From positions 1 to 34,172 of the forward strand of contig WYBS01000055.1 of the NCBI GenBank assembly GCA_011525755.1: DNA of 34,172 bases, read 5' to 3'. This document shows, piece after piece, positions 1-8,728 of this stretch. The DNA comes from Planctomycetaceae bacterium (GTDB lineage Bacteria; Planctomycetota; PLA2). The notes beneath the pieces are model-generated. The model was not told the DNA's origin, made no database searches, and saw only the letters and a program-made list of their open reading frames with translations. The translations under genes were made by a program, and so were the position numbers. Each line of letters opens with the position of its first letter. Positions within the stretch are counted from its first letter, which is position 1.

Positions 1-464
1 CCGAGCGCCTGCGCGACCTCCGCGAGCGAGAGCCCCTCGCGGTAGTGGAGGTGGAGCGCGACGCGGCGCGGCGCGGGGAGCCCGTCGAGCGCGGCGCCGA
101 GCAGCGCGTCGATCTCCCGGCGCTCCGCGCCCTCGGGCGGCGTCATGGGGTGCGGCGTTTCCATCGGTCGTTTCTCCTCGCGGCGTCCGCGGCGGACGCG
201 CGTGCGGACCTGCTTCGTCGCGCATTTCGCCGCGATGCCCACGGCCCACGCGCGGAAGGACCGCCTCGCGTCGAACCGGGCGAGGCCGCGCATCACGGCG
301 AGGAAGGTCTCCTGGACGGCGTCCTCGGCGGCGGCGAGGTCGCCCGTGATCCGGTGCGCGGTCCGGAGCGCCGGGCCCGCGTGGCGTTCGAGGAGCGTGC
401 GGAAGGCCTGCTCCTCGCGGCGGTCGAGGTAGCGCCGCACGAGATCGGCGTCGGTCGGTGTCAT
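1..464 (-). CDS. ECF-family RNA polymerase sigma factor, 3' end cut by window edge
   Basis: Reading leftward from ATG at 464 gives 154 residues open to the window edge. Residues about 10-90 form sigma region 2, including DAVQETFLAVMRGLARFD (the region 2.2/2.3 core) and the RAWAVGIAAKCATKQVR segment. A basic linker follows, then region 4 from about residue 110, with LPAPRRVALHLHYREGLSL entering the helix-turn-helix that binds the -35 element; the HTH is cut off. ECF factors direct RNA polymerase to stress or envelope regulons and are often encoded beside an anti-sigma factor, which would lie outside the window. AGGGGCG just before the ATG is a plausible ribosome site. Family assignment is firm; the regulon is unknown. 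Confidence 0.9.
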   Translation of the reverse strand, partial: MTPTDADLVRRYLDRREEQAFRTLLERHAGPALRTAHRITGDLAAAEDAVQETFLAVMRGLARFDARRSFRAWAVGIAAKCATKQVRTRVRRGRREEKRPMETPHPMTPPEGAERREIDALLGAALDGLPAPRRVALHLHYREGLSLAEVAQAL

Positions 465-534
465 CGCCCCTACTTTCCCACGGGGGCGCCGGGTGTTCCC
501 GGCCGTGGGGAGGGGCTCCGGGGGGCAGCCTTGT

Positions 535-619
535 GTGCGCCAGCGCTGGCGCACCCGACGGGGTGTAACCTTCTGCGGCGCCGCGAGTTGCGGCGGCTGC
601 GCAGGTCAACCGTTGACCT
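535..619 (-). repeat. 85-bp composite palindromic repeat, copy A
   Basis: Read on the minus strand, it opens with AGGTCAACGGTTGACCT (8-bp arms, one-base centre) at 619-603. It ends with the perfect 20-bp palindrome GTGCGCCAGCGCTGGCGCAC at 554-535. The box GGGTGCG ends exactly 70 nt from the start of the copy. The first base of the repeat overlaps the TAG stop of sufT, so the copy sits at the 3' end of the suf operon. It matches copies at 12867, 25768 and 27667. Confidence 0.85.
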
Positions 620-971
620 ACATGCCGAGCTGGAGGCGGGCGGCTTCGGAGAGCTTGGCGGGGGTCCAGGGCGGGTCCCACACGAGGTCGATCTCCGCCG
701 TGTCGATGCCCTCGACCATCTCCACCCGGTTCCTCACCTCGAGCGGCAGCGTGCCCGCCACCGGGCACGCCGGCGACGTAAGCGTCATCTTCACGTAGGC
801 GTGCGTGCCCTCGACCCTCACCTCGTACACGAGGCCGAGATCGTAGATGTTCACGGGGATCTCGGGGTCGTAGCAGCTCCGGATCGCCTCGATCACGAGG
901 TCGCGCGTGTCGGGCTTCGCGTCGCCCCCGCTCCCCCGCGCCCCCTCACCCCCTGCCGCCGGCTCCGTCAT
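618..971 (-). CDS. sufT: SufT-type MIP18/DUF59 Fe-S assembly protein
   Basis: 117 residues. The first 20 or so are a Gly-rich low-complexity leader encoded by a G-tract cluster (925-953). The rest is a DUF59/MIP18 domain: DPEIPVNIYDLGLVYEV, then MTLTSPACPVAG with the family's conserved Cys, then VWDPPWTPAKLSEAARLQLG, typical of the SUF-linked SufT subgroup. SufT-type proteins help load Fe-S clusters into client proteins and are often the last gene of SUF operons, as here. It lies 3 nt after sufU on the same strand. Its TAG stop merges with repeat copy A. The start is ATG at 971; the low-complexity leader means the functional domain begins near residue 20. Confidence 0.9.
   Translation of the reverse strand: MTEPAAGGEGARGSGGDAKPDTRDLVIEAIRSCYDPEIPVNIYDLGLVYEVRVEGTHAYVKMTLTSPACPVAGTLPLEVRNRVEMVEGIDTAEIDLVWDPPWTPAKLSEAARLQLGM
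925..953 (-). repeat. Perfect four-tract G-quadruplex motif inside sufT
   Basis: On the minus (coding) strand there are four runs of exactly five G separated by three-base spacers. This is a canonical intramolecular G-quadruplex pattern in the first codons of sufT, encoding a Gly/Arg-rich leader. It belongs to the dispersed G-tract family seen across the window. Confidence 0.8.
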
Positions 972-974
972 CGT

Positions 975-1430
975 CTACTCCGTCGTCACCGCGTCCCCGG
1001 AACGCTCGATCGCGGCCTTCAGCGTGTGCCACGCGAGCGTGGCGCACTTCACCCGCACCGGGAACTCGCACACGCCCTGGAACACCGCGAGCTTGCCGAG
1101 CGCGTCCTCGTCCACCGGCGCGCCCGGCTCGCCGGTCACCATCGCGTGGAAGCGCTCGAAGATCTCGCGCGCCTCCGCGAGCGTCTTCCCCTTGAGCGAG
1201 GTCGTCATCAGCGAGGCGGACGCGGTCGAGATCGCGCAGCCGATCCCGTCGAACGAGACGTCCGCGATCCGGTCGCCCTCGACCTTCACGAAGACGTGGA
1301 TCTTGTCGCCGCAGAGCGGGTTGAACCCGTCGGCGTCGGCGGTCGCATCCGCCATCGCGCGGCGGTTCCTCGGCTTCTTGTTGTGGTCGAGGATGAGCTC
1401 CTGGTAGAGCTCGCGCATCTGGTCGCTCAA
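975..1430 (-). CDS. sufU: SufU Fe-S scaffold / zinc-dependent sulfur acceptor
   Basis: 151 residues if started at TTG 1430, or 147 from the ATG at 1418. I prefer TTG: it overlaps the sufS stop (cTTGAg) and gives MSDQMRELYQELILDH, which matches the usual SufU N-terminus. The Zn/cluster ligands are all present: C40 and D42 in NPLCGDKI, C65 in GIGCAISTASAS and C129 in VRVKCATLAWHTL, close to the spacing in Bacillus SufU. SufU accepts persulfide sulfur from SufS and passes it to the SufBCD complex in the cytoplasm. The gene sits between sufS and sufT in one leftward transcript. Function is well supported; only the start codon is uncertain. Confidence 0.93.
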   Translation of the reverse strand: MSDQMRELYQELILDHNKKPRNRRAMADATADADGFNPLCGDKIHVFVKVEGDRIADVSFDGIGCAISTASASLMTTSLKGKTLAEAREIFERFHAMVTGEPGAPVDEDALGKLAVFQGVCEFPVRVKCATLAWHTLKAAIERSGDAVTTE

Positions 1431-2662
1431 GCGAAGAGCTCCCGCACCTTGGTGAGCGCCGCGACGAGCACGTCGATCTCGGCGAGGGTGTTGTAGAAGG
1501 CGAACGACGCGCGCGTCGTCGCGGGGACGCCGAAGCGGTCCATGACCGGCTGCGCGCAGTGGTGGCCCGTCCGCACCGCGACCCCCTCCTGGTCGAGGAT
1601 CTGCCCGATGTCGTGCGGATGGACGCCCTCCATGTCGAACGTGACCAGCGACGCCTTCGACTTCGCCGTGCCGATGATCCGGAGGCCCTTGATCGTCGAC
1701 AGCGCCTCGGTCGCGCGGGCGAGGAGCGCCGCCTCGTGCGCGCGGACCGCCTCCCAGTCGAGCGTGCCGAGGTAGTCGAGCGCCGCGCCGAGGCCGACGG
1801 CGCCCGCGATGTCCGGCGTGCCCGCCTCGAACTTGTAGGGCAGGTCGTTCCACGTCGTCTTCTGGAACGTCACGCGCTTGATCATCTCGCCGCCGCCCTG
1901 GTAGGGGGGCATCCCCTCGAGGAGCTCCTTCCTCCCGTAGAGGACGCCGATCCCCGTCGGCCCGAAGACCTTGTGGCCGCTGAACGCGTAGAAGTCGCAG
2001 CCGAGGTCCCGGACGTCGATGCGCGTGTGCGGCGCGGCCTGCGCGCCGTCCACGAGCGTGGGGATCCCGCGGGCGCGCGCGGCGCGCACGAGCTCGCGCG
2101 CGGGGTTCACCGTTCCGAGCGCGTTCGAGACGTGGACGAACGCGAAGAGGCGCGTCCTCTCCGTCAGGAGCTTCTCGTCGAAGAGGAGCTGGCCCCGGTC
2201 GTCGATCGGCACATGGGAGAGCTTCGCGCCCGCCTCCTCGCACACGAGCTGCCACGGCACGATGTTGCTGTGGTGCTCCATCTCGGTGACGAGGACCTCG
2301 TCGCCCGGCTTCAGCCGCGGCCGCAGGAAGCTCCGCGCGACGAGGTTGATCGACTCCGTCGTGCCGCGGGTGAAGACGATCTCCTCGCGGGCCGCGGCGC
2401 GGATCCAGTCCCGCACCTTGTCGCGCGCCCCCTCGTAGTCCTTCGTCGCGGCCGCCGAGAGCCAGTGGACGCCGCGGTGGATGTTGCTGTTGTGCTCCTT
2501 GTAGAAGCGCTCGATCGCGTCGAGCACCACGCGCGGCTTGTGGCTCGTCGCGGCGTTGTCGAGGTAGACGAGTGGCTTGCACCAGACGTGCCCCGCGAGG
2601 ATCGGGAAGTCCTTCCGGACCGTCTCGACGTCGAAGGCGGGGCGCGCGAGCGTCCTGTGCAT
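1427..2662 (-). CDS. sufS: SufS group II cysteine desulfurase
   Basis: 411 residues, normal length for SufS. It is a PLP-dependent fold-type I enzyme that converts cysteine to alanine and holds the sulfur as a persulfide. LVYLDNAATSHKP opens the domain, TEMEHHSNIVPW carries the cofactor-stacking His, and FSGHKVFGPTGIG carries the PLP Schiff-base lysine (K231). The catalytic cysteine is C369 in VRTGHHCAQPVM, the RTGHHC signature of the SufS/CsdA group rather than the IscS group. Its start is 2 nt after the sufD stop, and its stop overlaps the proposed sufU start, consistent with translational coupling. Family and role are very secure. Confidence 0.97.
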   Translation of the reverse strand: MHRTLARPAFDVETVRKDFPILAGHVWCKPLVYLDNAATSHKPRVVLDAIERFYKEHNSNIHRGVHWLSAAATKDYEGARDKVRDWIRAAAREEIVFTRGTTESINLVARSFLRPRLKPGDEVLVTEMEHHSNIVPWQLVCEEAGAKLSHVPIDDRGQLLFDEKLLTERTRLFAFVHVSNALGTVNPARELVRAARARGIPTLVDGAQAAPHTRIDVRDLGCDFYAFSGHKVFGPTGIGVLYGRKELLEGMPPYQGGGEMIKRVTFQKTTWNDLPYKFEAGTPDIAGAVGLGAALDYLGTLDWEAVRAHEAALLARATEALSTIKGLRIIGTAKSKASLVTFDMEGVHPHDIGQILDQEGVAVRTGHHCAQPVMDRFGVPATTRASFAFYNTLAEIDVLVAALTKVRELFA

Positions 2663-2664
2663 CG

Positions 2665-3900
2665 TCAGCCCCCGAGCCGCTCCGAGAGGATCCGGTCCAC
2701 GCGCTCGCGCACGGCCTGGATCTCCAGCCGGTCGGCCACGTCGCCCGCGAACGCGCGCACGAGCACGTGCCGCGCCGCGGCCTCCGGGAGCCCGCGCGAG
2801 CGCAGGTAGAAGAGCGCGTCCTTGTCGAGCTGTCCCACGGTCGAGCCGTGGGAGCACTTCACGTCGTCCGCGTAGATCTCGAGCTGGGGCTGCGAATCGA
2901 CGGTCGCCGTGTCGGTGAGGAGCAGGTTCGCGCTCGCCTGGTAGGCGTCGGTCTTCTGCGCGTCCTCGAAGACGTGGATCCTTCCCGTGAACACGCCCGA
3001 CGCGCGGCCGTCGAGCACGCCCTTGTAGAGCTCGTGGCTCTCGCAGCGGGGCATCCGGTGCTCGAGCCGCGTGAAGTTGTCCACGTGCTGCGTGCCGCGG
3101 ATCACGTAGAGCCCGTTGAGCGTGCAGTGCGCGCCCTCGCCGTCGAGCGATCCCGTGATGTCGTTCCGCGTGAGCGCGCCGCCGGAGACGACGTTGTTCG
3201 AGACGAACCGGGCGCCCTTCCCGACCCGCGCGCGCACGGCGCCGAAGTGGAACGACGGCCCCTCGACCTGCAGGCGGTAGTGCGCGAGCGACGCGCCGGG
3301 ACCGACGCGGATGTCGCTCACGGCGTTCGTCAGGTGCGGCGTGTCGCCCGCGCTCGCGTAGGTCTCGACGACCGTCGCCTCCGCGCCCTCCTCGATCAGG
3401 TAGAGGTTGCGCGGGTGCGCCGCCTTCGTCGTCCCCAGGAAGAGGAGGTGGAGGGGCGCGGGGAGGCGGGACCCTTTCGCGACGCGAAGGAACGCGCCGT
3501 CCTCGAGGAAGGCGGTGTTGAGCGCGACGAAGGGTTCCCCCTCCCCCGGAGCCCCCACCCCTTCCATCAGCCGGGGATCCTCGCGGAGCGCCCCGGCGAG
3601 GCTCGACACGTGGACGCCATCCGGCAGGACCGAGAGGTCCTTCCGGTAGTGGCCGTCGACGAAGACGAGGCCCGGCGCGAGAGAGGGCGGCGACCCGATC
3701 CCGTTCGTCGAGGGGCGGCCGAGATCGAACGGCTGGCGCGCGAGCGGGGCGAGGTCGGTGAACCGCCACGCCTCTTCGCGGGTCGTCGGGATGCCGTGCG
3801 CGGCGAAGCGGTCCCAGCCCGCGCGGCGGAGCCTCTGCAGCGGGCCGCCGGCGCGGTCGAGCGCCTCGAAGTCCTTCTGGAACGTCTCGACGGCGTTCAT
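2665..3900 (-). CDS. sufD: SufD, SufBCD complex subunit
   Basis: 411 residues. SufD pairs with SufB as the core of the SufB-SufC2-SufD scaffold, where clusters are built. The N-terminal half carries REEAWRFTDLAPLA, typical of the family. The C-terminal half is the SufB/D beta-helix, with SLDGEGAHCTLNGLYVIRG, TQHVDNFTRLEHR and KCSHGSTVGQLDKDALFYLRSRG, where the conserved His of CSHG lies. Its ATG overlaps the sufC stop by 4 nt (ATGA), and sufS starts 2 nt after its stop. A C-tract cluster (3537-3561) inserts a Gly/Pro-rich loop, GVGAPGEGEP, outside the core. Identity is secure. Confidence 0.95.
   Translation of the reverse strand: MNAVETFQKDFEALDRAGGPLQRLRRAGWDRFAAHGIPTTREEAWRFTDLAPLARQPFDLGRPSTNGIGSPPSLAPGLVFVDGHYRKDLSVLPDGVHVSSLAGALREDPRLMEGVGAPGEGEPFVALNTAFLEDGAFLRVAKGSRLPAPLHLLFLGTTKAAHPRNLYLIEEGAEATVVETYASAGDTPHLTNAVSDIRVGPGASLAHYRLQVEGPSFHFGAVRARVGKGARFVSNNVVSGGALTRNDITGSLDGEGAHCTLNGLYVIRGTQHVDNFTRLEHRMPRCESHELYKGVLDGRASGVFTGRIHVFEDAQKTDAYQASANLLLTDTATVDSQPQLEIYADDVKCSHGSTVGQLDKDALFYLRSRGLPEAAARHVLVRAFAGDVADRLEIQAVRERVDRILSERLGG
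3537..3561. repeat. C-tract cluster containing CCCCCGGAGCCCCC, in sufD
   Basis: Runs of 5, 5, 5 and 4 C separated by 1-4 nt. The inner 14-mer CCCCCGGAGCCCCC (3543-3556) recurs exactly at 23507, 26194 and 31750. Here it is read in frame as a Gly/Pro loop of SufD. Confidence 0.75.
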
Positions 3901-4673
3901 CGCGCCCCCGCGGGCTCCTTCTCGAGCCAGCTGTAGCCCTTCTCCTCGAGCTCGAGCGCGAGCTCCTTCCCGCCGGAGCGGACGATCCGCCCCTTGTCGA
4001 GCACGTGGACGAAGTCGGGCACGATGTGGTTCAGGAGCCGCTGGTAGTGCGTGATCACGAGGAACCCGCGCTCCGGCGAGCGGAGCGAGTTCACGCCGTG
4101 CGCCACGATCTTCAGCGCGTCGATGTCGAGGCCGGAATCGGTCTCGTCGAGCACCGCGAGGCGGGGCTCGAGGACCGCCATCTGGAAGATCTCGTTCCGC
4201 TTCTTCTCGCCGCCGCTGAACCCGGCGTTGACCGCGCGGGAGAGGAAGGCGTCGTCCACGTCGAGCAGCCGCGCCTTCTCCTTCGCGAGCTTCAGGAAGT
4301 CGACCGCGTCGAGCGGCTCCATGCCGCGGTACTGGCGGATCGCGTTCAGGCCCGCGCGGAGGAAGTAGCTGTTGTTCACGCCCGGGATCTCGACCGGGTA
4401 CTGGAAGGCGAGGAAGACGCCCTCGCCCGCGCGCTTGTCGGGCTCGAGCCCGAGGAGGTCCTTCCCGAGGAACGTGACGGTGCCGTCCGTGACCTCGTAG
4501 CCCTCGCGGCCCGCGAGCACGTTCGCGAGCGTGGACTTGCCGGAGCCGTTCGGCCCCATGATCGCGTGCACCTCGCCGGGGCCGATGACGAGATCGATCC
4601 CGTTGAGGATCGGCTTCTCGTCGATCCTCGCGCGGAGGTTCCGGATCTCGAGCAGGGGTTTTCTGTCCTTCAT
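3897..4673 (-). CDS. sufC: SufC, ABC-type ATPase of the SUF complex
   Basis: 258 residues, full length. Walker A is GPNGSGKST (40-48), the signature is FSGGEKKR (152-159), and Walker B is LAVLDE (172-177) followed by the SufC-specific TDSGLDIDALKIV. SufC is a cytoplasmic ATPase that drives conformational change in SufB/SufD during cluster assembly; it is not a transporter despite its fold. AFQYPVEIPGV is the family's Q-loop segment. It lies 9 nt after sufB and overlaps sufD by 4 nt. No unusual residues seen. Confidence 0.97.
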   Translation of the reverse strand: MKDRKPLLEIRNLRARIDEKPILNGIDLVIGPGEVHAIMGPNGSGKSTLANVLAGREGYEVTDGTVTFLGKDLLGLEPDKRAGEGVFLAFQYPVEIPGVNNSYFLRAGLNAIRQYRGMEPLDAVDFLKLAKEKARLLDVDDAFLSRAVNAGFSGGEKKRNEIFQMAVLEPRLAVLDETDSGLDIDALKIVAHGVNSLRSPERGFLVITHYQRLLNHIVPDFVHVLDKGRIVRSGGKELALELEEKGYSWLEKEPAGAR

Positions 4674-4682
4674 GATGCTCCT

Positions 4683-6136
<1,454 letters not shown>

Positions 6137-6140
<4 letters not shown>

Positions 6141-6610
6141 GATGCTTCGATCTCCCGCGGCGCCGTTGACGGCCGCCCGTTCCGCCCCGGCGGGCTCCCG
6201 AACGAGACGCCGGATGCCATCTCGGAGAGACGGATCGCCGCGAGCGCGTCCCGCACGGCGCCGTTGATCCGCTGCCAGTTCGTCCGGACCGGGCAGCTGC
6301 CCTCGATCTCGCAGTCGCTGCCCTCTTCCACGCACTCCGTGATCGCGATCGGCCCCTCGAGGGCGCGGATGATCTCCTCGACGGAGATCTCCGCGGGGTC
6401 GCGCGCGAGCCGGTAGCCGCCCTTCACGCCGCGGTGGCTCCCGAGGAGCCCGGCGCGGGCGAGCGCCTTCAGGATCTTGCTCACGGTCGGGAGCGGCAGC
6501 TTCGCCAGCCGCGCGAGGTCGCGCGTGCTGTGGACGCGCTGCCTCCCGTCGCCCAGAAAGAGCGTCATGAGGACGATGCCGTAGTCCGACTGTTTCGTGA
6601 TCCTGAGCAT
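6137..6610 (-). CDS. Rrf2-family SUF operon regulator (IscR/SufR-like)
   Basis: 157 residues. The Rrf2 winged helix starts [20 protein letters not shown], and the recognition region is [19 protein letters not shown] followed by the wing [14 protein letters not shown]. Three cysteines at the C-terminal side, in [20 protein letters not shown] (spacing C-x6-C-x5-C), resemble the [2Fe-2S] ligands of IscR. Rrf2 proteins at the head of sufBCDSU operons sense cluster status and repress or activate the operon. It is the first gene of the operon, so it probably autoregulates. The dyad at 6622-6635 just upstream is a natural operator candidate. The tail beyond the cysteines ([17 protein letters not shown]) looks disordered. 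Confidence 0.92.
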
Positions 6611-6616
6611 GGCTCG

Positions 6617-6648
6617 CCTATATAGGACCGCCTATGTCCCATATCATA
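6617..6648 (-). promoter_or_regulatory. Putative suf operon promoter and Rrf2 operator
   Basis: On the minus strand TATGAT (6648-6643) is a good -10 with no clear -35. Immediately downstream, over the expected start site, lies the dyad ATAGGCGGTCCTAT (6635-6622; perfect 5-bp arms). It partly overlaps a second palindrome, CCTATATAGG (6626-6617). These AT-rich dyads stand out from their surroundings and directly precede the Rrf2 gene. Assignment as operator is inference. Confidence 0.5.
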
Positions 6649-6677
6649 CCGACCCGGTGCAAGACCTGATTCCGGGC

Positions 6678-6711
6678 GGGGGGGGGGAAGGGGGGCACGG
6701 GGGACGGGGGG
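6678..6711. repeat. Intergenic G-tract cluster (runs of 10, 6, 5 and 6 G)
   Basis: Lies between the suf promoter and the 3' end of the mrp gene. It has four G runs with 2-3 nt spacers, the longest homopolymer in the window, and matches a four-tract G-quadruplex pattern. No gene is encoded in 6611-6723. Confidence 0.7.
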
Positions 6712-6723
6712 CACCGGCGGCCC

Positions 6724-7788
6724 TCAGGCTCCCGAGGACCACTCGAGGTTGAACTGGCCGGGTCCTTCCTTCTCGATCTCCGAGACCCTCGTCCTGACGC
6801 CCTTCGCGATCTCGCGGAACGCCTGCGCGGTCCCGCCCGTCGGCGCCTCGACGATGATCGGCGACCCGCGGTCGCCGCCGGGCGGCACGGCCGCGTCGAG
6901 CGGCAGCGTCCCGAGGAGCGGGAGGTCGAACCGCTCCGCGGCCTTCCTCCCCGCGCCCTCGAGGAAGATCGGGGTCAAGGTCCCGCACTTCGGGCACGTG
7001 AACCCAGCCATGTTCTCGACGACGCCGAGCACGGGGACCTTCACGGCCCTGAACATCTCGATCGCCTTCAGCACGTCGAGGAGCGCCACGTCCTGCGGCG
7101 TCGTGACGACGACCGCGCCCGAGAGCGGCACGCTCTGGCTGAGCGAGAGCACCGCGTCGCCCGTGCCCGGCGGCAGGTCGACGACGAGGTAGTCGAGCTC
7201 GCCCCAGGCGACGCCCGTGAGGAGCTGCGTGACCATCTTCCCGACCATCGGGCCGCGCCAGACGACCGCGGACTGGTCCTTCGGCAGGAGGAAGGCCATC
7301 GAGATGATCCGGATCCCGTGCTTCATCGCGGGGACGACGCGCTGGTGCGCGTCGCCCTGCGCCTTGTGCTCGGAGGTCCCGGTCATGATCGCGGCGCTGG
7401 GCCCGTAGATGTCGGCGTCGAGGAGGCCGACCTTCATCCCCTCCTGCGCCAGCGCGATCGCGAGGTTGACGGCGACCGTCGACTTCCCGACGCCTCCCTT
7501 GCCCGCGCCGACGGCGATCACGTGCTTCACGCCGGGCAGCGGATGCGCCTGCGCGGGGGGGGCGGCGGCTCTCGGCGGCGGCGCGAAGGAGACGAACACG
7601 TCCTTCACGCCCCCGACCTCCCTGAGCCTCGTCTTCACCTGGTCGGCGAAGGCGGGCTTCTCGCCCATCGGGACATCCACGGCGACGGTCACGAGGACCT
7701 TGCCGTTCTTCTCCTTCATCTCCGTGACCTGCTCCGGCTTGAGCAGGCCCGAGAGCGCCTTCCGGAGGGCTTCCTCGGGAACCGACAT
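6724..7788 (-). CDS. Mrp/ApbC (NBP35-type) Fe-S cluster carrier ATPase
   Basis: 354 residues. Residues 1-70 are a DUF59/MIP18 domain, as in bacterial Mrp proteins. A Pro/Ala linker (70-85) encoded by a G-tract follows, then the ParA/MinD-like P-loop domain: deviant Walker A GAGKGGVGKST (94-104), LLDADIYGPS, and DLPPGTGD (204-211). The CPKC pair (C265, C268) binds the bridging [4Fe-4S] cluster of the dimer. The protein carries preformed clusters to apo-enzymes. It lies 113 bp downstream-facing from the suf operon on the same strand, a functional neighbour but probably a separate transcript. The start is ATG 7788. Identity is secure. Confidence 0.94.
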   Translation of the reverse strand: MSVPEEALRKALSGLLKPEQVTEMKEKNGKVLVTVAVDVPMGEKPAFADQVKTRLREVGGVKDVFVSFAPPPRAAAPPAQAHPLPGVKHVIAVGAGKGGVGKSTVAVNLAIALAQEGMKVGLLDADIYGPSAAIMTGTSEHKAQGDAHQRVVPAMKHGIRIISMAFLLPKDQSAVVWRGPMVGKMVTQLLTGVAWGELDYLVVDLPPGTGDAVLSLSQSVPLSGAVVVTTPQDVALLDVLKAIEMFRAVKVPVLGVVENMAGFTCPKCGTLTPIFLEGAGRKAAERFDLPLLGTLPLDAAVPPGGDRGSPIIVEAPTGGTAQAFREIAKGVRTRVSEIEKEGPGQFNLEWSSGA

Positions 7789-7816
7789 CAGCTGACCTCC
7801 TCGCCGCCGTCGCGCA

Positions 7817-8644
7817 TCAGAACGCGACCCCCTCCATCATCTCGAAGTCCTTCGCGCCCCGGCGCACGCGGATGCCCGCGTACCTCGCGTCGTGTTCGAG
7901 GAAGAGGATCCACCCCTCCGCCGCGGCGCGCCCGAGCAGCTCGACCTTCTCGGCCGCCGTCTTCATGGGCTCGTTGTCGTACGCCATGATCCACGGCGCG
8001 CGCGCGTGCGCGGCGGTCGGCACGAGGTCGGCGCAGTAGAAGACCGCCTTCCCGTCGCCGCGGATCAGCGGGAGCTGCATCGCGGGCGTATGGCCGTCGA
8101 CGGGCAGCACCTCGATCCCCGGGGCAAGGTCCCCGCGCCCCTCCAACAACGTCACCTGACCGGCCAGGACACGGAAGTCCTCCGGCCGGTAGCTCCCGCG
8201 GTCCTTCATCGACGGGCGCTGCGCCCACTCCCACTGGACCCGCTGGACGTAGTGGCGCGCGCGCGGGAAGACGAGCGAGCCGTCCGCGCGCGTGGTGCCG
8301 CCGGCGTGGTCGAAGTGGAGGTGGGTGAGGAGGACGTCGGTCACGTCGGCCGGGTCGAAGCCCGCCCGGCGGAGCGCCTCGTCGGGGAGCATCGCCCCCT
8401 CGATCCGGTAGATCGAGTTCGACTTCTCGTCGAACTTGTCGCCGATGCCCGTGTCGACGAGCCAGGTCCGCCCCTTGCCCCGGATGAGCAGGAGGCGGAG
8501 CGCGAGCTCGATCCGGCCCTGCGGATCGGGCGGGCACGGCCGCTCCCAGAGCGGGCGCGGCACGATCCCGAACATGGCGCCGCCGTCGAGGGCGAATCGC
8601 CCGCTCTCGATCGCAAAGAGCTCGTACGGGCCGACCTTCAGCAC
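7817..8644 (-). CDS. Metallo-beta-lactamase-fold hydrolase
   Basis: 275 residues from GTG 8644. The upstream ATG is out of frame, and a start at the next internal ATG (8575) would remove conserved N-terminal strands. All MBL metal ligands are visible: HLHFDH (H108, H110, D112, H113), H185 in VDGHTPAM, D206 in CADLVP, and H251 in FLEHDARY. The layout resembles the lactonase-like / YtnP branch of class B MBL-fold hydrolases, but the substrate cannot be told from sequence. No signal peptide is seen, so it is probably cytoplasmic. It is 28 bp upstream of mrp on the same strand and divergent from the phosphoesterase at 8729. A G-tract cluster fills the divergent gap. Confidence 0.88.
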   Translation of the reverse strand: MLKVGPYELFAIESGRFALDGGAMFGIVPRPLWERPCPPDPQGRIELALRLLLIRGKGRTWLVDTGIGDKFDEKSNSIYRIEGAMLPDEALRRAGFDPADVTDVLLTHLHFDHAGGTTRADGSLVFPRARHYVQRVQWEWAQRPSMKDRGSYRPEDFRVLAGQVTLLEGRGDLAPGIEVLPVDGHTPAMQLPLIRGDGKAVFYCADLVPTAAHARAPWIMAYDNEPMKTAAEKVELLGRAAAEGWILFLEHDARYAGIRVRRGAKDFEMMEGVAF

Positions 8645-8664
8645 GGGCGGACCATTGTGCCTCA

Positions 8665-8690
8665 GGGGGGAAGAGGGGGGGCGCGGGGGG
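8665..8690. repeat. Intergenic G-tract cluster (G6, G7, G6)
   Basis: Runs of 6, 7 and 6 G with 3-4 nt spacers between two divergent genes. Its right half (G6-CGC-G6) is repeated exactly inside the coding sequence at 18116-18130. Confidence 0.7.
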
Positions 8691-8728
8691 TCAAGCCCTC
8701 GCCGGACGCCGCCGAAAGTCAGGAGGGA

